A stretch of 33,619 nt of DNA. It comes from an uncultured Mucilaginibacter sp. (GTDB lineage Bacteria > Bacteroidota > Bacteroidia > Sphingobacteriales > Sphingobacteriaceae). A program made the position numbers and the translations under genes. Of the stretch, positions 26,502 through 33,619 are shown in pieces (positions within the stretch are counted from its first letter, which is position 1; each line of letters begins with the position of its first letter). Below the pieces are notes generated by a model, which was not told the DNA's origin, ran no database searches, and was given only the letters and a program-made list of their open reading frames with translations. The stretch covers positions 1-33,619 of the forward strand of contig CAITEP010000014.1 of assembly GCA_903891475.1 (NCBI GenBank), written 5' to 3'.

Positions 26502-27503
26502 TTATTTATTTCCTAGTTCGTCTGATGGAGTACCAACAACTTTGTAAATTTTATTCCCGTTAGCATTTAACGATTCCTGATAGTAATAATCATCAGGAGA
26601 AACATAAAATAATTGCCCATTCAATTTAATCTTTCTAGTATCAGCTGGAAGTTTATCAAATGAATCTCCTATTTTTGGCAAAGCTTGTGCAATTGTACCA
26701 TTTGCAGTATTTAATTGCCCATCTTTCCCTGCAATTACATAATCGATAGTATTGTCATCTTTTGTAATTTGCTGGTAATAAACACCATTCAGCTCATAAT
26801 ACTGCAAACCATCAATCATAATTGGTTTAGCTCCGGATGGTAAGTTTTTTATTTCGGCACCTAGCGGCGGTTCAACTATAGTGTATTGATCATTGGTTCG
26901 TTGATAATAGTAGCCATCACTAAAATAATATTCAGTATCGCCCCAAAAAAATGGATAATAACCAAAGGGAAGAAAGCCTACGCTAAAACCAATACGTGGC
27001 CAATATAAACTTGCATAAAATCCACTATTATAATAAAATCCACTTCTGTATCCCCAGAAAGCACGATGTCCCCAATAACCCGGACCATAATACCCACGAT
27101 TATAATACCCCCCGTAATAACCTAATCGGTTATAATATCCCCTATTATATCCTCCTTGACCATAATAACCACGATAACCTGAAGCTGTACGCCCGCTCCC
27201 CCCTGAATAACTCCGAATACCAACAGAACCTCTTGAACTATAAGCATTGTAAGTATTTGGCCTATTTACCTGAACCCCAACCCTAGAACCTCCTTGAAAA
27301 GTTCGTGATTGACTACCAAAATTACTATGAGGTGCAGAAAATGAACGTGCCCCTCCCCCGCTGCCTGATCTACCTCCTCCGCCACCAAAATGTCCACCCC
27401 CTCCGCCATGACCACCACGCTGAGCAAATGAAAATGAAGTTATACACAAACTCAAACTTATTCCAAGGCTTACAATGAATAATCTTTTATATACTGATTT
27501 CAT
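26502..27503 (-). CDS. Gly/Tyr-rich secreted protein, DUF6515-like
   Basis: 333 residues with a signal peptide (about 1-27, SFAQR). Residues 28-75 are Gly/Ser/His-rich (GGHGGGGGHFGGGGG). Residues about 105-145 are tandem Gly-Tyr runs (GYYGQGGYNRGYYNR, GYYGGYYNRGYYG), then a hydrophobic-aromatic patch (about 160-190). The C-terminal half holds two copies of a small YYY...LP.G...I..NG..YY unit (YYFSDGYYYQ, NGVYYQQI, SPDDYYYQE), as in DUF6515. Composition suggests a surface or periplasmic protein; function is unknown. Low-complexity Gly/Tyr regions can self-associate. It has its own terminator, and a promoter is not clear. Confidence 0.8.
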   Translation of the reverse strand: MKSVYKRLFIVSLGISLSLCITSFSFAQRGGHGGGGGHFGGGGGRSGSGGGARSFSAPHSNFGSQSRTFQGGSRVGVQVNRPNTYNAYSSRGSVGIRSYSGGSGRTASGYRGYYGQGGYNRGYYNRLGYYGGYYNRGYYGPGYWGHRAFWGYRSGFYYNSGFYASLYWPRIGFSVGFLPFGYYPFFWGDTEYYFSDGYYYQRTNDQYTIVEPPLGAEIKNLPSGAKPIMIDGLQYYELNGVYYQQITKDDNTIDYVIAGKDGQLNTANGTIAQALPKIGDSFDKLPADTRKIKLNGQLFYVSPDDYYYQESLNANGNKIYKVVGTPSDELGNK

Positions 27504-27596
27504 AATATCTGATTTTAATAAAGTAACATTATAAGTTCGACTATTGTTTTCTATAACGGTTTAATTTGGCTTTAATTATTTCCACATACCTAAAAA

Positions 27597-27613
27597 GTAA
27601 AATTCGCTTTTAC
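27597..27613. terminator. Weak hairpin downstream of the ABC operon
   Basis: GTAAAA (27597-27602), loop TTCGC, TTTTAC (27608-27613), preceded by A5 and lying 45 bases after the end of the ATPase gene. The stem is only six bases, so this is a tentative call. Confidence 0.3.
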
Positions 27614-27657
27614 AAATTGCATAAATTAAGGGCAAGTATAAAAATGGAACTTTTGGT

Positions 27658-28407
27658 CTATGCAAACCAATTGTATAAATCAGTCTGACTAAGTGCTTTT
27701 TTTTGATTTGCATCAAAGTCCTTCATTATTTGTCCTTCATTCATCAATATTATTCTGTTCCCATAATTGAAAGCATCTTTTAAATTATGAGTTATTAGTA
27801 CAGCAGTCAATTTAAAATTCTTTATTAATAAATCTGCTGTTTGCATTATTAAAGCAGATGATCGAGGATCGAGGGCTGCTGTAGGTTCATCAAGCAATAA
27901 CACTTTACAATCATCCATAATACTCATCAATAGGGTTAAAGCCTGCCGCTGCCCGCCTGATAATGAACCAATTGGCTGTTCTATTTTATTTTCAAGTCCC
28001 ATTCCCAAAAGAGATATTTTTTCTTTTACTTTATTTTTAAATGATAAATTTATGCCAATAGAAAGCCGTTTGGGTTGTGTCCTTATAGCTGCTAACCTAA
28101 AATTATCTAAAATACTAAGTTGGGAAGCAGTACCACTAAATGGATTTTGAAAAACACGAGCTATCCATTCGGATCTTTTATAATCATGATAATTAGTTAC
28201 ATCCAAACAATCAATTTCAATTTTTCCTTTTTCAGGTAATATACTACCAGCTATTAAATCCAATAATGTTGATTTGCCAGATCCATTAGAACCTACTATA
28301 ACCAAAAATTCTTCAGCATTTACATTTAAGGAAATTCCATTTATGGCATTTATTTGATTTGCCTTTCCCTGATTAAATGATTTATAAAGGTTATGAATAC
28401 CTATCAT
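27658..28407 (-). CDS. ABC transporter ATP-binding protein
   Basis: 249 residues, the cytoplasmic ATPase of the importer encoded with the two genes upstream. Walker A GSNGSGKST (about 38-46), Q-loop around RVFQNPFSG, signature LSGGQRQALTL (about 150-160), Walker B VLLLDEPTAALDP and the switch His in LITHNL are all present. The start lies four bases after the permease stop. The family resembles the ATPases of tryptophan-type (TrpXYZ) and BMP-like systems. Confidence 0.93.
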   Translation of the reverse strand: MIGIHNLYKSFNQGKANQINAINGISLNVNAEEFLVIVGSNGSGKSTLLDLIAGSILPEKGKIEIDCLDVTNYHDYKRSEWIARVFQNPFSGTASQLSILDNFRLAAIRTQPKRLSIGINLSFKNKVKEKISLLGMGLENKIEQPIGSLSGGQRQALTLLMSIMDDCKVLLLDEPTAALDPRSSALIMQTADLLIKNFKLTAVLITHNLKDAFNYGNRIILMNEGQIMKDFDANQKKALSQTDLYNWFA

Positions 28408-28411
28408 GTCT

Positions 28412-29287
28412 TTAAAATTTAGTCAAAGAATTAAACTTTAATCTTGGAATAATTATTACAACTAGCACAAATACAGCTGTAACCAGTTTTAATAAATTGG
28501 CATCAACACCAAGGTCTAGGGTAATAGCTAAAACTAATTGAAAAATCACTGCACCTAAAAGAACCAAACCTAAACTAAGCCAAACAGAAGTAATATTGAA
28601 AAAGTTTATAAATGTTTCAGCAATTATTACAGAACCAAGGCCAACTATAACTATACCTATTCCCATGTTGATATCCGTAAATCCTTGGTATTGACTAACC
28701 AAATAACCGCTAAGTGCAGTTAATGAATTTGCTAAAGCAAGACCAATTATTTTCATGCGGTCTGTATTTACCCCCAATGAACGTATCATTGTTTCGCTAT
28801 CACCAGTAGCACGCATTGCAATACCAAAATCAGTTTTTAGTAAAAATCCTATTATTAATGCTATTAAAACTACAAACGTAAATAATATAAAAAATGAATT
28901 TAAGTTGGCATTGTTGCTAAGGTTTAATACATTAAATATACCAGGAACATTAATAAGCGGCAGATTTGATCGCCCCATTAAAGTTAAATTAACAGAGTAT
29001 AAAGAATACATAACTAAAATACCAGCTAACAAAGCATTTATTTTTAGTTTAGTGTGTATAAATCCTGTTAATGCACCCGATAAAGCACCAACAATTATTA
29101 CCAGTGGTAAAGCAATAAATGTTGAAATATGATGCATTAACACAATTGCCGTAAAAACAGCACCTAGAGTATAACTACCATCGGTAGTAATATCAGGGAT
29201 ATTGAATATTTTCATTGAGATAAATATTCCTAAAGCAATTCCTGAAAAACAAAATCCTTGTAAAATGGCGGTTAGGTAAAAATCCAT
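28412..29287 (-). CDS. ABC transporter permease
   Basis: 291 residues with eight to nine membrane helices and no signal peptide cleavage site. It resembles the branched-chain/ribose-type permease family (BPD_transp_2): FNIPDITTDGSYTLGA near 28-43 and FGIAMRATGDSETMIRSLGVN, the cytoplasmic loop that contacts the ATPase. Its ATG overlaps the stop of the substrate-binding-protein gene as TAATG, so translation is coupled. Confidence 0.92.
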   Translation of the reverse strand: MDFYLTAILQGFCFSGIALGIFISMKIFNIPDITTDGSYTLGAVFTAIVLMHHISTFIALPLVIIVGALSGALTGFIHTKLKINALLAGILVMYSLYSVNLTLMGRSNLPLINVPGIFNVLNLSNNANLNSFFILFTFVVLIALIIGFLLKTDFGIAMRATGDSETMIRSLGVNTDRMKIIGLALANSLTALSGYLVSQYQGFTDINMGIGIVIVGLGSVIIAETFINFFNITSVWLSLGLVLLGAVIFQLVLAITLDLGVDANLLKLVTAVFVLVVIIIPRLKFNSLTKF

Positions 29288-30258
29288 TATTTAATTGGTT
29301 CAAAATTTGAAGGAATGTTTAAATGATATCTGTTTGCAGCAGTTATATTATAAACCCGTTTTCTAATTTTAACCATTTCGGGCTTTATGTTTTTTATATT
29401 GTGGTTTTTAAGATATCGTGAGGCTTGTTCTCCTGCTTGATATCCCCATAAATATATATCCGCACCAAAAGCAGCTACTGCTCCTCTCTTAACCAGTCCT
29501 GCCTCACTTGTAAAAATAGGTACATTCATTTGATTGCAACTTTTTAATATAGTCTCGAAGGATGCAAATACGGTATTGTCGGGATTAGCGAAAAAAGCGT
29601 CTATATGATGGCTTAATAATGATTTTGTAATTAATTGGGCATCTGCTGAGGTATTTAAAGGCAAAGCCACTAAGGTTATGTTTAGTTTTTTAGCAAGCAT
29701 GTCAATTCTGTTTTTAGCATCTACTGATTGAGGTTCGCTTTGATTGTAAATCATGCCAACAACCAAATTACCTACTTTAGGATTTAAAAATTTTGAAATA
29801 TTGCTAAAAGAAGTGTCAATATAGTTTAAGTCCTCCACAGCTCCAAACATGTTTACGGGCTGGTTTCCAACATTATCTATTAAGTTCATAATTTTAGCAG
29901 TTGGTGATACCATTACAAAAACAGGAATTGTTTTTGTTTTTTGTAAAGTAGTTATAGATGATAAAGTGGTACATGTAGCTATTAAATCTACCTTGTGCGT
30001 AACAAATCGGTTAACTATTTGTATTAAGGTAGGAATATTACCTTGAGCATTATTATATACAACTTTTATATTTTTTTTCTCCTCGCTAAATCCATTTTTT
30101 TTTAGTGCGTCAATAAATCCAGTATGTGCTGGAGCTAATGTGGCATCTTCTAAAAAATCAACAAAACCAATGGTTGGCGTTTTATTTTCAGATTGTTGAT
30201 TACACGAAAAAATAGAGATAATGATTAATAAAAATGCAAAGTATGCGAAGCTTTTCAT
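29287..30258 (-). CDS. ABC substrate-binding lipoprotein, TrpX-like
   Basis: 323 residues. Lipoprotein signal ends ISIFSC with Cys19 as the lipid site. The mature part resembles the ABC_sub_bind (TrpX/YtsP) family: TIGFVDFLEDATLAPAHTGF, VDLIATCTTLSSITTLQK, IPVFVMVSPTAKIM, VGMIYNQSEPQS and YLWGYQAGEQASRYL at family positions. Relatives in Firmicutes are linked to tryptophan uptake, but the ligand here is unknown. It is the first gene of the importer operon and diverges from the aminotransferase gene by 101 bases. A near-consensus TACATTTA lies in that gap on the minus strand. Confidence 0.87.
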   Translation of the reverse strand: MKSFAYFAFLLIIISIFSCNQQSENKTPTIGFVDFLEDATLAPAHTGFIDALKKNGFSEEKKNIKVVYNNAQGNIPTLIQIVNRFVTHKVDLIATCTTLSSITTLQKTKTIPVFVMVSPTAKIMNLIDNVGNQPVNMFGAVEDLNYIDTSFSNISKFLNPKVGNLVVGMIYNQSEPQSVDAKNRIDMLAKKLNITLVALPLNTSADAQLITKSLLSHHIDAFFANPDNTVFASFETILKSCNQMNVPIFTSEAGLVKRGAVAAFGADIYLWGYQAGEQASRYLKNHNIKNIKPEMVKIRKRVYNITAANRYHLNIPSNFEPIK

Positions 30259-30320
30259 AAAACTTAAAATAATATTTGAGCATAAATGTAAAAAAAGCTT
30301 TCTGTTTTACACTTTAGCTG

Positions 30321-30352
30321 TTTGACATATTTAGCTTTTATACTTAATTTAG
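30321..30352 (+). promoter_or_regulatory. Promoter of the aminotransferase gene
   Basis: TTTG at 30321-30324, a 20-base spacer, and TAATTTAG at 30345-30352, one mismatch to TAnnTTTG. The ATG at 30360 begins only seven bases after the -7 box, so the transcript may start at or within a base or two of the start codon. Confidence 0.5.
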
Positions 30353-30359
30353 CATTTAC

Positions 30360-31505
30360 ATGACACCTATAGTATCAAAATTACCAAATACAGGAACATC
30401 AATTTTCACTGTTTTATCTGCCTTGGCTAATAAGGTTGGTGCAATTAATTTATCACAAGGTTTTCCTGATTTTGAAACTCCAACCATCCTTGTTGACTTG
30501 GTAAAAAATGCATTATCAAATGGCAACAACCAATATGCGCCTATGGCAGGGGTTTTAACTTTGCGCGAGCAAATTGCAATTAAGACGGAAGCCCTTTATG
30601 GAAGTGTTTATAATCCTGAAACTGAAATAACCGTTACTGCTGGTGGAACCCAAGCTATTTTCACGGCAATTACTGCCTTTATTAATCAAAATGACGAAGT
30701 AATAATCTTCGAACCTGCATATGATTGTTATGCCCCTGCAATAAAATTAGCTGGTGGAATTGTTAAATCATTAGAGTTAGAACCTCCTGATTATAGAATT
30801 CCATGGGATATGGTTAAAAAACTAACCAACAATAAAACAAGGATGATTATCCTTAATTCGCCTCATAATCCAACTGCCACAATTTTAAATAAGAAGGATA
30901 TAGAGGAATTGAGTGCTATTGTTAGAAATCAGGAGATTTTAATTTTAAGTGATGAGGTATACGAACATCTGATTTATGACGGACAAGTGCATCATAGTAT
31001 AGCTTTATATCCTGAATTGCATCAACGCAGTTTAATTATTTCTTCTTTCGGTAAAACGCTTCACGCAACTGGCTGGAAAGTAGGCTATTGCATAGGCCCC
31101 GAATGTTTGATGGGTGAATTTAGAAAGGTTCATCAGTTTTTGGTTTTTAGTGTTAATACCCCCATCCAGTATGCTATTGCTGATTATTTAAAAGATGAAA
31201 ATACTTATTTGGGGCTTTCAGCCTTTTTTCAAGAAAAACGCGATTTTTTTAGAGACGGATTAGCGGAAACACGATTCGAATTGTTGCCTTCGGCAGGTAC
31301 TTATTTTCAAATGGTTACCTACAAAAATATCTCTGATGAAGGCGACTATGACTTCGCCATTCGTTTAACTGAAAAAATAGGTGTTGCCGCTATTCCTGTT
31401 TCTTCATTTTACAGTAAAGGCACCGACCATCGTGTTTTAAGGTTTTGTTTTGCCAAAAAGAAAGAAACTCTTGAAAAAGCAATAGAAAAGTTAATAAAAG
31501 TATAG
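30360..31505 (+). CDS. PLP-dependent aminotransferase, methionine/glutamine type
   Basis: 381 residues, fold-type I aminotransferase, cytosolic, similar to YbdL/kynurenine-aminotransferase-type enzymes. Seen: INLSQGFPDFETP, TAGGTQAI, the substrate/PLP loop NSPHNPTA, SDEVYEHL with the PLP Asp and Tyr, the Schiff-base K232 in SFGKTLHATGWKVGY and the C-terminal carboxylate Arg in HRVLRFCFAK. Members use methionine, glutamine or aromatic amino acids. The next gene is an omega-amidase-like nitrilase, which fits a glutamine transaminase role: it removes the alpha-ketoglutaramate formed when glutamine is the amino donor. The intergenic gap is 55 bases with no promoter visible, so the two are likely co-transcribed. 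Confidence 0.9.
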   Translation: MTPIVSKLPNTGTSIFTVLSALANKVGAINLSQGFPDFETPTILVDLVKNALSNGNNQYAPMAGVLTLREQIAIKTEALYGSVYNPETEITVTAGGTQAIFTAITAFINQNDEVIIFEPAYDCYAPAIKLAGGIVKSLELEPPDYRIPWDMVKKLTNNKTRMIILNSPHNPTATILNKKDIEELSAIVRNQEILILSDEVYEHLIYDGQVHHSIALYPELHQRSLIISSFGKTLHATGWKVGYCIGPECLMGEFRKVHQFLVFSVNTPIQYAIADYLKDENTYLGLSAFFQEKRDFFRDGLAETRFELLPSAGTYFQMVTYKNISDEGDYDFAIRLTEKIGVAAIPVSSFYSKGTDHRVLRFCFAKKKETLEKAIEKLIKV

Positions 31506-31560
31506 TTCAAGCCTTAAAACATCGAAAAGGCAAAAATTTATATAGGATAAATTTCATTAA

Positions 31561-32337
31561 ATGGATGATTTAAAAGTTACAATCTACCAGGCTGATATTT
31601 TTTGGGAAGATATTGATAAAAATTTATTGACCATCGAAGAAAAACTAACTAAGAAAAAGTTAGAAACCGATCTAATTGTTTTACCAGAAATGTTCAATAC
31701 TGGTTTTTCAATGCAAGCTAAAAAACTTGCCGAACCTATGGATGGCAAAACAATTGCATGGATGGCAAAAATTGCCAAAACTAATAATTGTGTTGTAACA
31801 GGAAGTTTGATAATAAAGGAAAATAGCGAGTACTATAATAGACTAATTTGGATGCATCCAGATGGTAATCTTTCAAGATATGACAAAAAGCATTTATTTG
31901 GTTTAGGGCTTGAAAATGAAAATTATACACCAGGTAATAAAAAACTGGTTGTTGAATTAAAGGGTTGGAAAATTTGTCCAGTTATTTGCTATGATTTAAG
32001 ATTCCCTATTTGGTTGCGGAATAAGAATGCGGAATATGATCTATTGCTCATAGTAGCTAATTGGCCCGAACCACGTATTGAACATTGGCTTGCGCTAATT
32101 AAAGCTAGAGCAATTGAAAATCTGGCCTTTGCTATTGGTGTTAATAGAATTGGTATAGATGGAAACAAAATAAACCATACTGGCGATTCAATCTGTATTT
32201 CGCCTTTGGGTAATACGAAATTCCAAAATAAGAATAATGAGGTAATTCAAACACTTTGTCTTTCGGCAAATGAAGTTGAACAAATAAGAAATCATTTACC
32301 GTTTTTAAAAGATGCTGATGATTTTATAATCCTTTAA
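31561..32337 (+). CDS. Nitrilase-family amidohydrolase, YafV/omega-amidase-like
   Basis: 258 residues, cytosolic. The Glu-Lys-Cys triad is complete: E43 in LPEMFNTGF, K109 in YDKKHLF and C143 in VICYDLRFP. The length and the sequence TGFSM ... FGLGLENENYTPGN match YafV/Nit2-type omega-amidases, which hydrolyse alpha-ketoglutaramate and alpha-ketosuccinamate to 2-oxo acids plus ammonia. It follows the aminotransferase, a pairing known from E. coli-type methionine salvage and repair enzymes. Its stop overlaps by four bases the stop of the convergent haloperoxidase-like gene (32334-32337), leaving no room for a terminator hairpin. Confidence 0.9.
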   Translation: MDDLKVTIYQADIFWEDIDKNLLTIEEKLTKKKLETDLIVLPEMFNTGFSMQAKKLAEPMDGKTIAWMAKIAKTNNCVVTGSLIIKENSEYYNRLIWMHPDGNLSRYDKKHLFGLGLENENYTPGNKKLVVELKGWKICPVICYDLRFPIWLRNKNAEYDLLLIVANWPEPRIEHWLALIKARAIENLAFAIGVNRIGIDGNKINHTGDSICISPLGNTKFQNKNNEVIQTLCLSANEVEQIRNHLPFLKDADDFIIL

Positions 32338-33581
32338 TTAGCATACCATGTCTTCAGAATATATTGTGCTAGCTTATGACCTTGCTCATCCGCTACTCTA
32401 ATGTCAAACGGAAAATTTATCCCCCCATATAAGCTACTTTGACCATTTTCTGACTCTACCTCACTCAAAGATTTTATTACCCTGCTAGGTTCTCCCCTGG
32501 TATTTGAATGTATCTCAATGATATTATCATTACCATAAAACTTTTTAAGAACTTCTAAACCAGCTGATACCATGCTACAATGCCCACAACAATAAGAAGG
32601 ATATGGAGGTGTTGAAACTAGAGGAGAAAACTTTGCATATCCTTTGCTAATTGAACCATCAATTTCTGTATTCAAAGCAGTTACGGGTCGCCAAAATAAA
32701 AAATAGTAATTTGATTCAAAAGATGCTATACAGGCATCTGCTTCAGCAATGTCAACCAACATAAAAATCAATGATGTTTCTTCAATGGTCGACCCATGTT
32801 GCTGAGCCAATAAACGAGCAATCTCGTTAACAGTAAGTTCAGCGTCTTGTTTATAAAATTGGGCAATATGGGTTTGATCCAAAGTTCGTTTTGTACTCGA
32901 AACTGATCCAATTTCGGCAACTATATCTAAATCATTTTTATAGGTGGCACTTGTTAGTTCAGGAGGAGGTACTGGACGAAATTGGTTGCCACTTAAAATT
33001 AGAAATGGCCTAATTCTACCCCATTGTTGACTAATTCCAAGGGCAAAAAGTCCTGGGGTAGCTCTATAACTACCTAATCCAAGGTTGCCTGGTGCTTGGT
33101 AAGGAATATCAGGCAATGATCCATCAATTTCTCTCATAGCTAAAATATCCGAAGCTGCAGCGGCCCCTATTCGTTCTCCTTCCGCAACTTGACCTTCAGT
33201 AACTCCTTGCAAACTTATAAACAATGCCGAGTCTAGCACGGATTTTTGAATTGGAAAGTATTTTACCAAAACATCATGAGCGGCTCTGGCAGCCGCAGCT
33301 TCGGTTGAAGCGTCTATAGTGGTTTTTCCAGTATAATGATAAGATTTTCCAATGTGACTGATTGAATTTACAGCGTCATAAACAGCAATAGCCTCTACAG
33401 CTAAAGTTCTGGTTGTAAAATTTGTATTCTGCTTAGCTTTTTTTGAGGCCTTTAAAGCTATTGTATTCCATTGAATTATAACATCACCAAGAGGCTTTTT
33501 TTCAGGTATTGCAAAACTGCTATCAGACACAAATAACAATAAAACAAAAACTTTAATAAAATTAGTATTTTTCATAACCAT
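32334..33581 (-). CDS. Vanadium-haloperoxidase-fold (PAP2) protein lacking key residues
   Basis: 415 residues with a signal peptide (about 1-24, SSFA); a second ATG at 33575 is an equally good start. The C-terminal half has the PAP2/vanadium-haloperoxidase helical core, recognised by FLFWRPVTALN, PYPSYCCGHCSMVSAG and SSLYGGINFPFD in the right order and spacing. Vanadate/phosphate ligands are largely lost: the Lys seven residues before R298 is N291, the Ser of SGH is C332, the Arg before YGGI is S383 and the axial His is N389. R298, G333 and H334 remain. Halide oxidation or phosphatase activity by the known mechanism is not expected. It could have another role, or be a structural relic. Confidence 0.82.
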   Translation of the reverse strand: MVMKNTNFIKVFVLLLFVSDSSFAIPEKKPLGDVIIQWNTIALKASKKAKQNTNFTTRTLAVEAIAVYDAVNSISHIGKSYHYTGKTTIDASTEAAAARAAHDVLVKYFPIQKSVLDSALFISLQGVTEGQVAEGERIGAAAASDILAMREIDGSLPDIPYQAPGNLGLGSYRATPGLFALGISQQWGRIRPFLILSGNQFRPVPPPELTSATYKNDLDIVAEIGSVSSTKRTLDQTHIAQFYKQDAELTVNEIARLLAQQHGSTIEETSLIFMLVDIAEADACIASFESNYYFLFWRPVTALNTEIDGSISKGYAKFSPLVSTPPYPSYCCGHCSMVSAGLEVLKKFYGNDNIIEIHSNTRGEPSRVIKSLSEVESENGQSSLYGGINFPFDIRVADEQGHKLAQYILKTWYAN

Positions 33582-33619
33582 AATAATTATTATTAAATTT
33601 TTAATTAATATTAACTTAT

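Noticed and set aside
28755..29132. 125-codon plus-strand open frame opposite the ABC permease
   Set aside because: Shadow of a strongly supported membrane protein gene; its composition mirrors the permease's hydrophobic codons.

Overview
The window is a strongly AT-rich chromosomal segment of a Bacteroidota bacterium, most likely of the order Sphingobacteriales. The grounds are the Bacteroidota-type -7 promoter elements (TAnnTTTG) before several genes, a TonB-dependent receptor with an N-terminal carboxypeptidase-regulatory-like domain paired with a DUF4249 lipoprotein, a BatA-type protein, DUF4199 and DUF6515 proteins, and signal peptides ending in A-Q. The order-level placement is inference from gene content. 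I see no insertion sequence, prophage, CRISPR array, rRNA or tRNA. No stretch longer than 300 bases lacks a gene.

Layout. The left edge (1-101) holds three copies of a 33-base repeat, open as the C-terminal tail of a gene cut by the window. Next come an M20 dipeptidase (+), the ClpB disaggregase (-) and a large secreted protein (-) that appears to join a zinc-peptidase domain, a propeller-like middle and a beta-barrel. Divergent from that is an HscA-like Hsp70 (+), followed by two tandem paralogues of unknown secreted proteins. A phytanoyl-CoA-dioxygenase-family enzyme (-) and an AraC-type regulator (+) form a divergent pair at about 11-13 kb. A TPR protein, riboflavin synthase, biotin carboxylase and an aldo/keto reductase follow.

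From 17.8 to 25.8 kb everything is on the plus strand. First is a TonB receptor/DUF4249 uptake pair. Then comes a four-gene operon: BatA-like VWA protein, dihydroorotase homologue without its metal ligands, acidic protein, DUF4199 membrane protein. After a small orphan gene and a strong bidirectional terminator come a Gly/Tyr-rich secreted protein and a three-gene ABC importer operon (lipoprotein, permease, ATPase; -). A methionine/glutamine-type aminotransferase with an omega-amidase-like nitrilase forms a recognisable metabolic pair. The right end holds a vanadium-haloperoxidase-fold protein (-) that has lost most vanadate-binding residues.

The points most worth attention are two apparent pseudo-enzymes (dihydroorotase-like and haloperoxidase-like), the peptidase/propeller/barrel protein, a sharply bounded near-identical block shared by the tandem paralogues, and a common AAATGACAG element placed 19-20 bases before the -7 box of both chaperone genes (clpB and hscA). 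In several genes the longest open frame begins at a TTG that is really part of the -7 promoter box, so I moved those starts downstream. The resulting leaders are very short.
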